Of a DNA stretch of 64,000 bases, positions 34,526-46,001 are shown one piece after another. The translations under genes were made by a program, and so were the position numbers. The stretch's first letter is position 1; each line of letters begins with the position of its first letter. This DNA comes from Sphagnum compactum (taxonomy: Eukaryota; Bryophyta; Sphagnopsida; Sphagnales): contig OZ234495.1 of the NCBI GenBank assembly GCA_965153455.1, forward strand, positions 13,760,875 to 13,824,874, given 5' to 3'. Below the pieces are notes generated by a model that saw only the letters and a program-made list of their open reading frames with translations, searched no databases and had not been told where the DNA came from.

Positions 34526-35520
34526 GGATTCGGCTGTCTCCTCCTGTGCCCGTCTCCGACAAAACTCTAACCCCGCTTATTGTCGACGGAGCTAATCAAT
34601 CAATGTAAAGTTGCACAGAAATTGCTAATTGCAGATTCTCGGCGGCTGTTGCTGGATCCGTCTTCCCGCTGCTACCTCAAATCAAAGCTAAACCGACCCT
34701 GTCTGCAAACCTGGACAAACCTGTATGTGTCAACAAAAGTCCTTCGCAAGCACAAATGTTCCACCCGGTAAACACTTTTAAGCTAATCAATCTCTCTCTC
34801 CCCGTTGCAGAAGAATCAAGAGAAAGCAAGCTAACAGAAAAAAGCTAACAGAAAAACTCTCAAAGAGGAACCAAGGAAGGGGGAAGAAGAAAGCACAAAA
34901 AAAGGAAAAAAGACCTTCAAAAACAAAACTATGCATACACCTGCACTACTCTCAACTCACATTTGCTTCCCTCCAATACCAGAAAACCAGCAATAAACTA
35001 ATCTCACGAATCCAAAACCCGCAGATCTCTCACCAGAAAACTGTTTGCTCATATAACAGCGTCTCTCTCCTCTTCTCTCCTCTATTCTCCTCCTCTCATA
35101 ACAGTCATAAGATGATCATGATATATAGCACTTCCAACTTCATAAATCACCCAAAAAATCAATAGAAAAATGCCAAAAACACCGCCGATGCTACAAGGTT
35201 CAGAAGACATTACCAGGGCCGATTGAAGGCGTCTCGAAATGGCGTTCGAGTATCGATTTCTTCCACCAGTTTTTTTTGTTTTTTTGGCGAAGTTCCTCGA
35301 GGCGGCGTGCGCATCCTCCGTTGCGAAGAAGGACTCCTCGGTGTTGTGTTTTTAACTCCTCCTTCGTTTCTGTGGCTCCCCAGGCGCCTTCCGGAACAGC
35401 ATGGCCATGGCGGCGACGGTCCAGATGCAGTGACGGGTTTCATCGGAAGGTGGATTGAATGGCACGTGGTCGCCCGGGGACGGTGCGAGTGCCTTCCTGT
35501 GGATAGATAGATAACCTGGC
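34526..35520 (-). promoter_or_regulatory. Upstream/leader region of the prenyltransferase gene
   Basis: On the minus strand a TATA-like TGCTATATAT occurs at 35130-35121, about 600 bases before the ATG. GA-rich tracts (CT-rich on the plus strand) lie near 34786-34802 and 35063-35098. The GC-rich block 35220-35510 has short open frames on both strands but no recognisable protein; it could be leader, promoter or an unrelated exon. Confidence 0.3.
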
Positions 35521-37959
35521 TGATTATTAAAGTTACCCAATTTTAGTTTTAATTCTTAAAAATTTCTACTAAAATTTTAACTGGTAGAAATTTTATTAAA
35601 ATATGTAAAATATAATTTACTTTGAATTATTAAACAAATACTTACCCCACCACCAGTGACCAAGCACTTAAGAGAGGGATTTTTATTTTTTTTGGCGAAA
35701 TTTCGCACAAATGCCAGAAATATAAATCAAAATGGATTTTTTTTCTCATATTCCCTTTTTTAATTTAATATTTCCAAATTTCGAGAAAAGGATTTGAAAT
35801 TTTAAAGGGAGGGCATTTCTCGTCTCAGCTTTTTACATTTTGGATCAGCATTTTTTTATTTCTGCGAAATTTTGCCAAAACGCGAAAAACAAATTTAAAT
35901 AATAATAATAAGGGAGTATTCTGTCACACTATTCTCGATTTTCTTTTTAAATGGCCATATTTCGAAAAACGAATTGGAAATTTTCTCGCCATATTTGGAA
36001 TGTGATTTTTTAGAGATTGGTAGCATTTTTTCTTAACTAGTTTTTTAATTATTTAGACAGGTTCTAAAAATCTGTCGCCATTTAATGCTAAATCCCTCTT
36101 GGTATGCTAGCCAATAACAAAACATCAAAAAAAGTATCACTGTTATGGATATGGATAGGTTTGTAGAACCTATCGCCATTTAATGCCAAATCCCTCTTAG
36201 GATGCTCACATGTGACGTAATGTCAAAATTTTGAAAAAGAAAAAAAAAGAAAAAGCAATAGGCACCTCGCTCCATCTTAAATTCTAATATGAAGAATTAG
36301 TTTTTTTTCAATTTTTAATATTTTCATTTTTAAAAATAATATATAGTTGTTGCTTTTAAGCTTTTTTAAAATATAATTATAATTATTACTAAGTAATTAT
36401 GGGTTGGTCATTTGTTTGTTTTCATTTTGGAAATAAATTTTTATTGTTGGTTGTGGGTTTTTCATTCACCATTAGGCCATATGAACAAGGGGTTTTTTCT
36501 TTCTTTCAATTTTGTGATATCAAAAGTTTGGAAAATTTTCCCCAAAAAATAGCAAAATTAGTTGAATTTACATTAGAAAAACAAATTATTTATGAATTAT
36601 TTTGTCAAGAATGAAACAAAATTTGTCAAAAGGTCATATGAACAAGGGGTTTTTTCTTTCTTTTCAATTTTGTGATATCAAAAGTTTGGAAAAGTTTCCC
36701 AAAAAATTTGCAAAATTAGTTGAACTTACAATTTTTTTAAAAAAATATTATGAATTATTTTGTCAAGAATGAAACAAAAAAATTCAAAAACAAAAGAAAA
36801 TTGTGAATGATGTTATTTATGAAAAAAAAAGAGAAAATAATAGTCAAGAGAACAATTGGGAATAAATAAGAGCATCTTCACCAAAGCTACGTGTTGCTTT
36901 ACAATAATTGATCATTTATTTCACTATGAAAGTCAATGAAAATCATGTGGGTTTTATAAGAAAATTATATGTGAGAAAAGTATGTGGATCAAAACTTTGC
37001 GTGTCAAACTGGAATCAAATAACCATGTCATTTTTGTTGTTTTTTTTCCCTTGATATTTGAAAATGATGGATCGCTTACAACAAATTATGAGGAGATAAT
37101 AATTGTATTTGTTCAAAACTTAAAATTTTCAAAAAATATGTTTTTATCTATTTTGTTGATATTTTTTTTGGGAAAGAAATTCATGTTTTTTTCATTGAAA
37201 GATTTTGTATTTTTTAATGTATTTAATAACTAATACATGGTGGTATTTGTTGTTCCTTTTTTTATATATTTGTTTCACAAATGTAATTGCATGTCACTAC
37301 TGCAAAAGTGGGGTGCAATTTATTAGCCTAAATCACAATGAGACCTTAAAAATGAAATAATTTCATTGCATTCCATTGCATAACTTGGTGAAAATTATTT
37401 CACTATAATATCACTATGTAGACATCATGTTTCATCACTAGTTAACATAATTCAATATTATAATTTATTATAATAAATAGGTTTATTTCTATATTTTTAA
37501 AAATATTCTATCTATGATATTTTATGATATACCTTATATTATTTTAAATTACTTTAGTTATTCTAACTTATATTTTATGTTATTATAGGTTATTATAAAT
37601 TATTGTACCCTAAACTATTATATGTTATTTTACTTTAAGGTATCTTAACTAGTTTTTTATAAGTTTTAAAGTTATTTTAAATTAAATTATTCAATTAACT
37701 TTAGGCTATATCTTAGGTTATTTTATCTTAAATTAATATATGTTATTTCAAGTTATACTTTAAGTTATTCAAGGTCGTTTTACTTTATGTTATTATAAAT
37801 TATTTTATCTAAGTATAATAACTTAAAATAATCTAAAATAAATATAATGACCCAAGGTAAAAATTATTTAGAATAGAAAATAATAACCTATGAAAAATAA
37901 TTTAAATACCATACCAATAGCCTATGATATTATAACATAAAATATCCAACAATAATTTA
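35521..37959. repeat. AT-rich spacer with a 157-bp direct duplication
   Basis: The block starting 'catatgaacaaggggttttt' near 36478 recurs near 36635, a 157-bp step, and the copies stay similar to 'gtcaagaatgaaac'. From about 37440 to 37800 the DNA is a degenerate TTA/TTAT/TTTTA array; from about 37800 it switches to the complementary-type words AATAACTTAAAATAAT. No gene is seen. Confidence 0.55.
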
Positions 37960-38637
37960 TACAATAACCATTAATAAAATAATAATCGATAACTATCAAT
38001 AAAATAACCACCGATGGCTTACAACAGAATAACCACCAATAACCATTAATAAACTAGCCACCAATAACCACTAATAGCCACCAATAGCCATTAATATAAT
38101 AGTCACTACTATAATACCAATTAATAACCACCAATATCCACCAATAGAATAACCACTAATACAATATCCATTAATAACCATTAATAGAATAGCCACTAAT
38201 AGTCATTAATAGAATAACCACCAATAATCATTTATAGAACAACAACCAATAGCCATCAATAAAATAACCACCAATAGCCATTAATAGTATAACCACCAAT
38301 AGTCGTTAATAGAATGACAACCAATAGCCACTAATAGAATAGCTACTAATAGCCATCAATAAAATAACCACCAATAATCATTAATAGAATAACCACAAAT
38401 AACCATCAATAGCCAGTAATATGATAGCCACCAATAGCCAGTAATATAATAGCCACCAATAACCATGAATATAATAGCCACTAATAGCCATTAATATAAT
38501 CATCAATAACCATTAATATAACCATCAATAACCATTAATATAACCATCAATAACCATTAATATAACCATAAATAGCCATTAATAGAATAGCCACCAATAG
38601 TCATTAATAAAATAGCCATCAGTAGCCATTAATAAAA
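37960..38637. repeat. 25-bp minisatellite, left half
   Basis: Units such as AGAATAACCACCAATAGCC + ATTAAT (25 bp) repeat with variation. Around 38505-38580 a 22-bp variant (ATAACCATTAATATAACCAT plus CA) is homogenised. The array stops abruptly at 38637 with the Helitron-like insertion and resumes at 40785. Confidence 0.85.
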
Positions 38638-38817
38638 CTAGTGTGAACCCGATGCATAATGCACCCGTCGAGCTCCCCCCCGCCCAGTCCTTCCCATTGC
38701 CCACTCCGGTTCTTTACCCCGTCGACCTCCCCCCTGTCCTTCACATTTTCCACTCCCGTTAATCCCCCCCCCAAAGCATGGGGCTTTGGGTGGCAAGGCC
38801 AATGAAGCCCTTAATGA

Positions 38818-39813
38818 CTATTTGAACCCCGTGCCTAATGCACAGGGGGGGGGGGGTGGGGAGGGGGATTTTTAATTTTTGATCTATTCCCACTGTGTCC
38901 TTTATATGTTTCCAATGGCACCTCAATTAAAATTCCCAAATCATGCTTCTTTTTTGGGGGAGGGAAGCTTATTTAGGCTTCTATGTTGGCGGAGTGCCTC
39001 AATATGCTCCCTAGGTTCCCAACGTGTTCCCCAAGGGTGTTCCCAATAGCACCTTGCTGTAATCTCATATGTTTTGCCCAAAGTCCTCCCCTTCTCACCT
39101 ATATAGGTGGGTCAAAGGGGGAGGCACTCCATCTTTCCATAAAATCTTCTATTTTGGGAGCCTCCATAATTTCAACCTTTTTCTTGCTATGGGCCAATCG
39201 AATTGTCTCATTGCCAAAAAAGAATGTTGGACTTGTGAGAGGTTAATAGGTACCCCAGTACTTAAGAAGGGGTATATTTGCCAAGGTGAAAATGGTGATG
39301 AACAATTTTGAAAAGAGAAATTTCATGAAACCAACAGGAAGGCTCAGCTTGCACCCATGAATGTCCAGTTTTTTTCTTTTTAAAGAGAGGGCAAAGGGCA
39401 TTTCTTTTTTCCTTTGTTCCTAATGTCCACCCGTCATGTTCCCATTGGGTTCCCACCAAGTTCCCAAATACGTTCACCAAGATGTTCGCAATTGCACCTT
39501 GGTTTTATCCCATATGGCTTTGCCCAAAATTCACATCCTTTGTATATAAACTGAAAAGTAAAGTCTAGGGTAACATATTTGTTTCTGGTTCTAGAGAGGT
39601 GTTCTATGTGGGCACGTCCAATGTTCCAAAAAAAATTGCTGATGAGTCAATAAATGTTCCAAATGGGGTCACAAATCAACGGGCTGTTGCTGCGGGCCGC
39701 CAGCAGGCCCAGTGGGCGGGTGTCTACCCTGGCCGCCCTGCCCTGCCCCTGCCCTGCCCTGTTTGTCACCACAGACAGACAGACAGACACCACGTTTGCT
39801 TTTATATATAAGA
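38818..39813 (-). mobile_element. Nested Helitron-like element (minus), same family as the outer one
   Basis: The 5' end at 39813 reads TCTTATATATAAAAGCAAAC on the minus strand and is preceded by A. The proposed 3' end at 38818 reads GGCACGGGGTTCAAATAG followed by T; it resembles the outer 3' end, with CTAG changed to ATAG. The right part is GC-rich with CCCTG repeats and an ACAGACAG run (39772-39788). The left part contains two copies of a 'gttcccaa.../gttttgcccaaagt' sequence (about 38880-39245 and 39410-39670) that also occurs at 61550-61840. The 5' end is firm, the 3' end tentative. Confidence 0.5.
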
Positions 39814-39932
39814 TTTGCTTTTCAAAGATGTTTCCCAACTGCCCTAACTGCCGCCGGTTCTGCCGTAATGTTAAAACGCAGAACGTCTTGTGACACACAG
39901 ACGGACACACAGACACCACGTTTGCTTTTATA

Positions 39933-40777
39933 CTAGTGGGTGCCCGTGACCCTCGGCCACTGTGAAGTCCCCCGGTTTCTTTAAACTTGGTTCATGTTTT
40001 AGTTTTTTTAGAAACTTTTAACTTTTTTATTTTTTTATTTTTATGTGTTTTTTATTTTTATTATTATTTTGTATAATAAAAATAAAATGTTTCTTTTTCA
40101 CTTATATATATATTTTTATTTGGATGCAAGTTTGAAGTTTGGAGAAAGAAGACAAACCTCATTCTTTTTCAAGTAGGGTTTTTCTTCAATATTTATAAGT
40201 TTTATTTTTTCTTATTTTTTACTCTTTATTTGGTTTCTTCATTTTTGGAATTTTTTTTGTTTTAAAATTATTTTACTGTATTTCCCTTTCCTTGTTTCGT
40301 TTGTTTCCATTTCTTTTTTATAGTTTTTGCGTTTTTACTTTTTTTTTGGTTTATGTTTGTTTCGTGTTTTTATTTTTTCTATTCTTATTTTGTCTATTTT
40401 CATTTTTTTCTATTTTTATGTATTTATGTATTTATTTTCTTTTTTCTTTTTTTTCAAAATAATTTAACCCGTTGATCCCCCCCATGCTGCCCCCCCCCCC
40501 ATAGAAAATAATTTAACTCGTTGATCCCCCCCATGCTAGCCCCCCCCCTCGGTGCTGCCACCCCCGCCAGCACCCCCCCCCCCTCGTGCTGGCCCCCCTG
40601 TTAGTTATTTCTTTTTTGGGATTTTTGGGATCTGGGTTTCAGGACCTGGACACACAGACAAACAGACACATTGTTTCCCAATTGCCCAAGATGGACCGGT
40701 TCCGGCGTAATGTTAAAACGCAGAACGTCTTGTGACACACATACGGACACACACCACTATAGCTTTTATATATAAGA
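39933..40777 (-). mobile_element. Innermost Helitron-like element (minus), 845 bp
   Basis: On the minus strand it starts TCTTATATATAAAAGCTATA (40777) after an A and ends ACGGGCACCCACTAG (39933) before a T. It sits between bases 7 and 8 of the outer element's 5' terminus. The 5' subterminal region resembles the outer element, but the 3' hairpin region differs. The middle is low complexity: T-rich from 40000 to 40460 and C-rich from 40476 to 40610. No coding capacity. Confidence 0.75.
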
Positions 40778-40784
40778 TATAAGA

Positions 40785-41290
40785 TAGCCATTAACAGAAT
40801 AGCCACCAATAGTCATTAATAGAATAACCACCAATAGCCATTAATAAAATAGCCACCAATAGCCATTAATAGAATGGCCATCGACAGACATCAATATAAT
40901 ATCCACCAATAAACATCAATAGAATAACCACCAATAGCCATTAATAGAATGGCCATCGACAGACATGAATATAATAGCCACCAATAAACATCAATAGAAT
41001 AAACACAAATAGCCATTAATAGAATAGTCACCAATAACCATTAATAGAATAGCCACCAATAGCCACCAATAGAATAACCATCAATAGACACAAATAGAAT
41101 AACCACCAATAGTCACACATAGAATAACCACCAATAACCACGAATAGAATAACTATTAATGGCCAATAATAGAATAGCCACCAATAACTATTAATAGAAT
41201 AACCATTAATAGGCCATTAATAGCCACCAATAGAATAGGTAGGAACAGCCATTAATACCACCAATAGCCCTAATAAAAAAACAACAAATA
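40785..41290. repeat. 25-bp minisatellite, right half
   Basis: It continues the array of 37960-38637 with the same AATAGCCACCAATAG-type units. It becomes irregular after about 41200 and fades into AATAATTTAAAATAAT-type AT-rich DNA up to about 41540. Confidence 0.85.
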
Positions 41291-41847
41291 GCCATATATT
41301 AAAATTACCAGAATTGCCAAGAATAATCTAGGGTGAAATAATTTATAATAGACAAAAGTAATTTAAGGTGAAATAGCCTTCAATAGCGAAAATTAACTAA
41401 TATAGTTGCAAGTAATCTAAACTGAAATGACCAAAAATAACCAAAAGTAATTGAAAATAACCATAAATAACCATAAATAATGTACAGTGAAATAATTTAA
41501 AATAATGAAAAATAATCATATAATAATTAAAAGTAGCTTAGCATAGGTATTATTATTATATTAACAAAAAAAATCCATTTATTAAAATTTTTTCTTTTCA
41601 AAAGAATGGTCAATGAAATGTTATTGAATAATGATATTCAACTTTTTTTTTGTTCAGATGATTTTAAACTTTCAAAAGGAAATAAATGTAATTATGTACA
41701 TTATTGAAATTTTTTAAAAAGTAAATTCGAATCATTTCATTTGAACAAAATCTCAATAAGATATGAATTTCAAATTTTATGATTTTGTAATGTTTAAAAT
41801 GAAGTATTTGATAAATAAAATGTAATGTAACATATTATCACAACAAG
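41291..41847. other. Degenerate AT-rich tail of the minisatellite region
   Basis: Words like AATAATCTAGGGTGAAATAA and AATAACCATAAATAACC persist to about 41540, then unstructured AT-rich DNA follows. No gene is seen. Confidence 0.5.
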
Positions 41848-42050
41848 TGGGGTGACTTGATGGTAAGGGCCTTTGCCATTCCAAAGGTCAAAGGATCAAA
41901 CCTCATGAGTGGTGTTGTGTGTGGTCAATAATGGTATGTTGACCAGATATTTTCCTATCAAATTCCTAAAATAGGTGCCTAGGGTGATTACGTGGCCTAC
42001 CTACCAACCTAGGAAGTGACATGTGTCAATAAATCATAGGTTTAAAAAAT
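41848..42050 (+). mobile_element. tRNA-related SINE-like sequence
   Basis: An A-box-like TGACTTGATGGT (41853-41864) and a B-box-like GGATCAAACC (41893-41902) are spaced about 40 bases apart, as in RNA polymerase III promoters. The start GTGGGGTGACTTGATGGTAA resembles plant tRNA-derived SINE heads. The body to about 42050 is unrelated to tRNA. The 3' end and target duplication are not resolved. Confidence 0.5.
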
Positions 42051-44404
42051 TATGAAATTATCAATAATATTATATATTAAATAATTACATTTTAATTGAT
42101 TTTCATGCTGGTTAATTAATTAAGTAACAAGTGAATGGTTTGGTAAATTTGTATTTCACTTGAGAGTAACCTTGTTTCACTAGGTATTAGTGAAACAATT
42201 CATTGTCCGTAACAACTAGTCCCCGTTCACTGAGGGGTTAAACAATTTCACTAGGTAAAAATGTCCAAATTCACTCAAAATCTAGTGAAACCCAAAGTGA
42301 ATTATGACGCATTTTGTAATAGTGTGTGGGTAATAATATATTGGGGTTATTCTTGTTTAAATCCAAACGTAACATTTGTTACATATATTATTGCAAAAAT
42401 GCCATGAGATGAACTATTCATCTATTGCATGATATTTGCAAATGTATATTATAAATGTTTAACATTGACTATATTAATTTATAGTTTTATGGTATCATCA
42501 AATATTTTTTAGTTATTGATGTATTGAATTTATATGATTCATTATCTATCACATTGATGTATTTTATTTTAATTAAAATTCGATGATTGTTGTTTATGAA
42601 ATTGTGTTGAAAACAATTGTGTGTATGTATTTATGTATAGTTTCTATGATTATGTATGTGTGTTGTTGGTATCCTAATGATTTTAGTTGGTCAACATATG
42701 TAATATTTGCATCACTATTGCAATATGTTGATCATTAGCCATCCATTTGGATCAAGAAGGGTGTTTTCATTGAATTTAACTAATTGGATATCTTTGTGTT
42801 AATAAGCATCATCATTAATAATGTCATTGTTTGAATCATCATTTATAACAATCACCTAATTGATTACCCAATGAACAGTAATTGATATCTAGTGACGATA
42901 ACAAATTTCATTAGTGAATGTTTTGATGTGTTTGATTTCAGTATGTGGTGATGATATTAGAACATTCTTGATATGGTGTGATTGGTATTACATTTTAAAC
43001 TTAGTTAAGTGCTATGTCTTGTAATGTGAAATGTTTTTTAATGAATTCATCAAAAGTAGCTAATACAGTGATAGGCAAGTGCATCAAGAAGTCTTGTTGT
43101 ATCCATTGGATATCTATAAGGATTATATCTTGAATGGAACTGACATTCTCATTAGCAATTCCTAATTTATGATACAAAATCTTTGTTATTAAATTACTTT
43201 CATTCCTTTATGTAATAATTTAAATATGTGACATCTAATCTTCCTAATTGTATTTTGTTCCTTTTTTATAAATAAAAATAATGAAAATGTAACTAACATT
43301 AGTTTTAGTACCTCTTGAAGTACTAACCATGCTTTTAAAAAATTTAAGTTAGAAAAAAGGGTTCATCTAGTACTTATAAGATCCTAAATGATGCAAAAAG
43401 TTCAATGTAACTATGGGATGAATGTTATTAAAAGACAAGATGACCAAAAAGTAAAATTGTATTAAATTATTTTGTATTTTTAATAGACCCATTTCATGGC
43501 AAACATTTCATAAAAAAAGGTGTCAAGTGGCTAAAAAATCATCATGTATTTAAGTGGTTATAATATTTTGGAATGCCAATTTAGGTTGGCTGCAAAATGA
43601 AGGTGACTATTGGGAGAGAAGTAGTTTTAATAAGGTCCCCATAACTTGTATTTTACATAGTCATCAATTGAAGGAAAATTACATTCACAATTCAAAACCT
43701 TAAACACATGACACCCCTTATTAACTTTATCAAATATTCCACAACATTCTTCAAGGAATAGGGCAAATATATGACATAGAAACCAACAATTGGACTTTGT
43801 GTCATTTGATTATTAAAATTTTCATTTGAAAACTTTAACTGGGCACTAATAAAAATGACCTTGAATAGATGGAAAGGTGAAACAATGTCATTCCTTTGTC
43901 AATTGGACTAATTTTTAGATTCAATTTAAATGCAAACATCTTCATAGGTTGTCCGTGATTTTATTTGGGTCAATACACTTATCAAAATATGCATATAAGT
44001 TTTACCTATCAATGCCATAATTTGCTTCACAAAATGTTGTATGTAATGTGACAATTTCATACATGAAATATAATGTGCTATTGTGAGGAATGCCTTGCCC
44101 ATACAATAGCATTAAAATACCATGCGCCATTAGTCACATACATTTCACCTTCTAGAATTATGATATATTTGTCATGTTTAAGAATATTTCCCATTCAAAG
44201 CAATTATAAAATCAAAATTTGGAATTGTTATATGCAATGTTCTCCACCCAAAAAATTACATAAATTTATAATGAATAGTATTTTGTGATCACTTTAGCAA
44301 ATTAACACCATGTATTGTGTTTGAAATGGAAATTCCAAAAAAGGAACATGTGTTGCATCTATTGGGTTAAAAGTCCTAGCTATCCAAAAGATTACACATA
44401 AATT
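42051..44404. other. Gene-free AT-rich spacer
   Basis: No gene, RNA or clear mobile element is recognised. Confidence 0.5.
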
Positions 44405-44990
44405 ATTGCATATTCATAAACCCATATGAAAGTCCTTGGCAATACCACATAAATTACTACAAGTCTATAAATTCAAATGAAAGTCCATGACTGTCCAAAA
44501 TAGTGCCACATAGACTACTGCAAGTCCATAAACTCAAATGAAAGTTCTTAACTATCCAAAACACTCCCACATAAACTACTACATGACCATAAACTCAAAT
44601 GAAAGTCCTTGGTTGTCCAAAATATTATCACATAGACTATTGCAAGTCCATAAATTCAAATGAAAGTCCTTGACTATTCAAAACAATGCCACATAGACTA
44701 CTAGAAGTCCATAAACTCAAATGAAAATCCTTAACTATCCAAAACATTTTAGCATAGACAATTGCAAGTCCATGAACTCAAATGAAAGTCCCTAACTGTC
44801 CTAAACATTAACATAAAGACTCTTGCAAGTCCATAAAATGAAAATCCAACATTGTCCACAACATTACCATAGAGGCTTTTGTAAGTTTACAAATTCAAAG
44901 TAAAGTCCCTAAATGTCCAAAACAGTACCGCATAGACTCCTACAAGTTCACAAACTCAAATTAAAGTAAAGCCCCTAAATATTTGAGGTC
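44405..44990. repeat. 61-bp tandem array, about ten copies
   Basis: The unit begins CATAAACTCAAATGAAAGTC and continues 'cttgactgtccaaaacatt', 'gccacatagactactgcaag'. Starts near 44467, 44528, 44589, 44650, 44711 and 44772 show a 61-bp step; outer copies are shorter and more diverged. Confidence 0.85.
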
Positions 44991-45202
44991 ACACAAGATG
45001 GGATTATATCATATGACAAATTTATCCCGAACCTCGTTCACACTTGAACTAGTTTGAGATTAAGTAATTAGCTTGATTAACCTAATTTATCCTTAACTAA
45101 CTATGACCTAATTGAACAACTAAACTAACACACTTGACATGGGGAGAGAACATGTTACATAATTAGAATAACCTTTCATTTGAATTAACACTTGGACCAA
45201 TT

Positions 45203-45655
45203 TGACTATGAAAGAAAGTTGATTGTTTGTTTTGTTTGTCATGTTGAAAATTCCCAACCCAAAGTGCCTTTTGCCATGCTCTTGGTAATGTTGGAAAGCC
45301 TTCAATGAATAAAGGTGCATTGAGTTGAATGCATAATGTTTCAACCTACAATGAAAAATATATTGAATATTGAACCTTTTTTTATTAAAAATTCATTTAA
45401 ATCAGCAAAAAATAATAACAAGGGAATTGGGGCACATTTTGGTATTGATGGACAACCCCTTAATGAGTATAATTTCATGAAGGTAATTTGGAAATTTCTA
45501 GACCTAAAGTGTGAAAGATATTGAATTTTGAATAGTTTTTGTCATTGAAATTTTAATTTATTAAAAAAACACTTTTAATACCATTGGAAAGCTCTCCATG
45601 AAAAGGGTGTTAGGTAATGAGTTCACACTTGCGCCTATGGCATAGGCCACAATAA
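45203..45655 (+). mobile_element. Diverged relative of the 29276-30266 Helitron-like elements
   Basis: It opens with TATGAAAGAAAGTTGATTG + TTTGTTTTGTTTGT and closes with GCCTATGGCATAGGCCACA, parallel to the two tandem copies at 29276-30266. The terminal TC and CTAG are no longer recognisable (CACAATAAT in place of CACACTAGT), so it is an old copy. Confidence 0.5.
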
Positions 45656-45939
45656 TAATAAGTAAGAAAATAATAGTGAACTTGATAGATGATTTTCATA
45701 AATGCTAATTTAAAATAAAAATATCCTTGGTCTTGTTTCCCCAAAAAATAAGAGTAATAAGAAAAAGAAGAAGAAGAAAAAGGCCTAACATATATTCCAA
45801 GATTATAAATATCATAATAAATAGTGGATTTTTTTCTATACTATTTGAAGAAATAAGAGGTGACAAAAAATAATTAATTGTTTTATCATGGATTAAGCAC
45901 ATATGTATCAGATACTAGAAATAAATTGAAAAAAAAAAC

Positions 45940-46001
45940 ATGGTGAAATTGGTAGACACGTTCCTTCCTCATGCATCCTGGTTCAAATCCAAATGGCAAC
46001 A
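45940..46001 (+). pseudogene. Degenerate plastid-type tRNA-Leu fragment
   Basis: ATGGTGAAATTGGTAGACAC (45940-45959) is the D-arm region of chloroplast tRNA-Leu, as I know it from trnL(UAG). GGTTCAAATCC (45980-45990) fits the T-arm and AATGGCAACA the 3' acceptor side. The 5' acceptor half is absent, and about 35 bases of anticodon and variable arm are deleted, so it cannot work as a tRNA. It may be a plastid-derived insertion or a SINE head. Confidence 0.5.

Larger units (their letters stand above)
38638..40784 (-). mobile_element. Outer Helitron-like element (minus), with two further elements inside
   Basis: Read on the minus strand, the 5' end is TCTTATA (40784-40778), then continues at 39932 as TATAAAAGCAAACGTGGTG. 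The 3' end is TGCATCGGGTTCACACTAG at 38638, preceded by a hairpin-forming TGCATTATGCA. The flanking bases are A (5') and T (3'), as for Helitrons. Without the two insertions (39933-40777 and ~38818-39813) it would be about 306 bases, clearly non-autonomous. The 5' subterminal words (CACAAGACGTTCTGCGTTTT) are shared with the inner element. Confidence 0.75.

Noticed and set aside
35223-35510. Overlapping open frames on both strands in a GC-rich block
   Set aside because: No recognisable domain or splice continuity; better seen as leader or promoter of the prenyltransferase gene.
37960-41290. Regular short repeats as a CRISPR array
   Set aside because: Units are contiguous and have no unique spacers; the setting is a plant nuclear genome.
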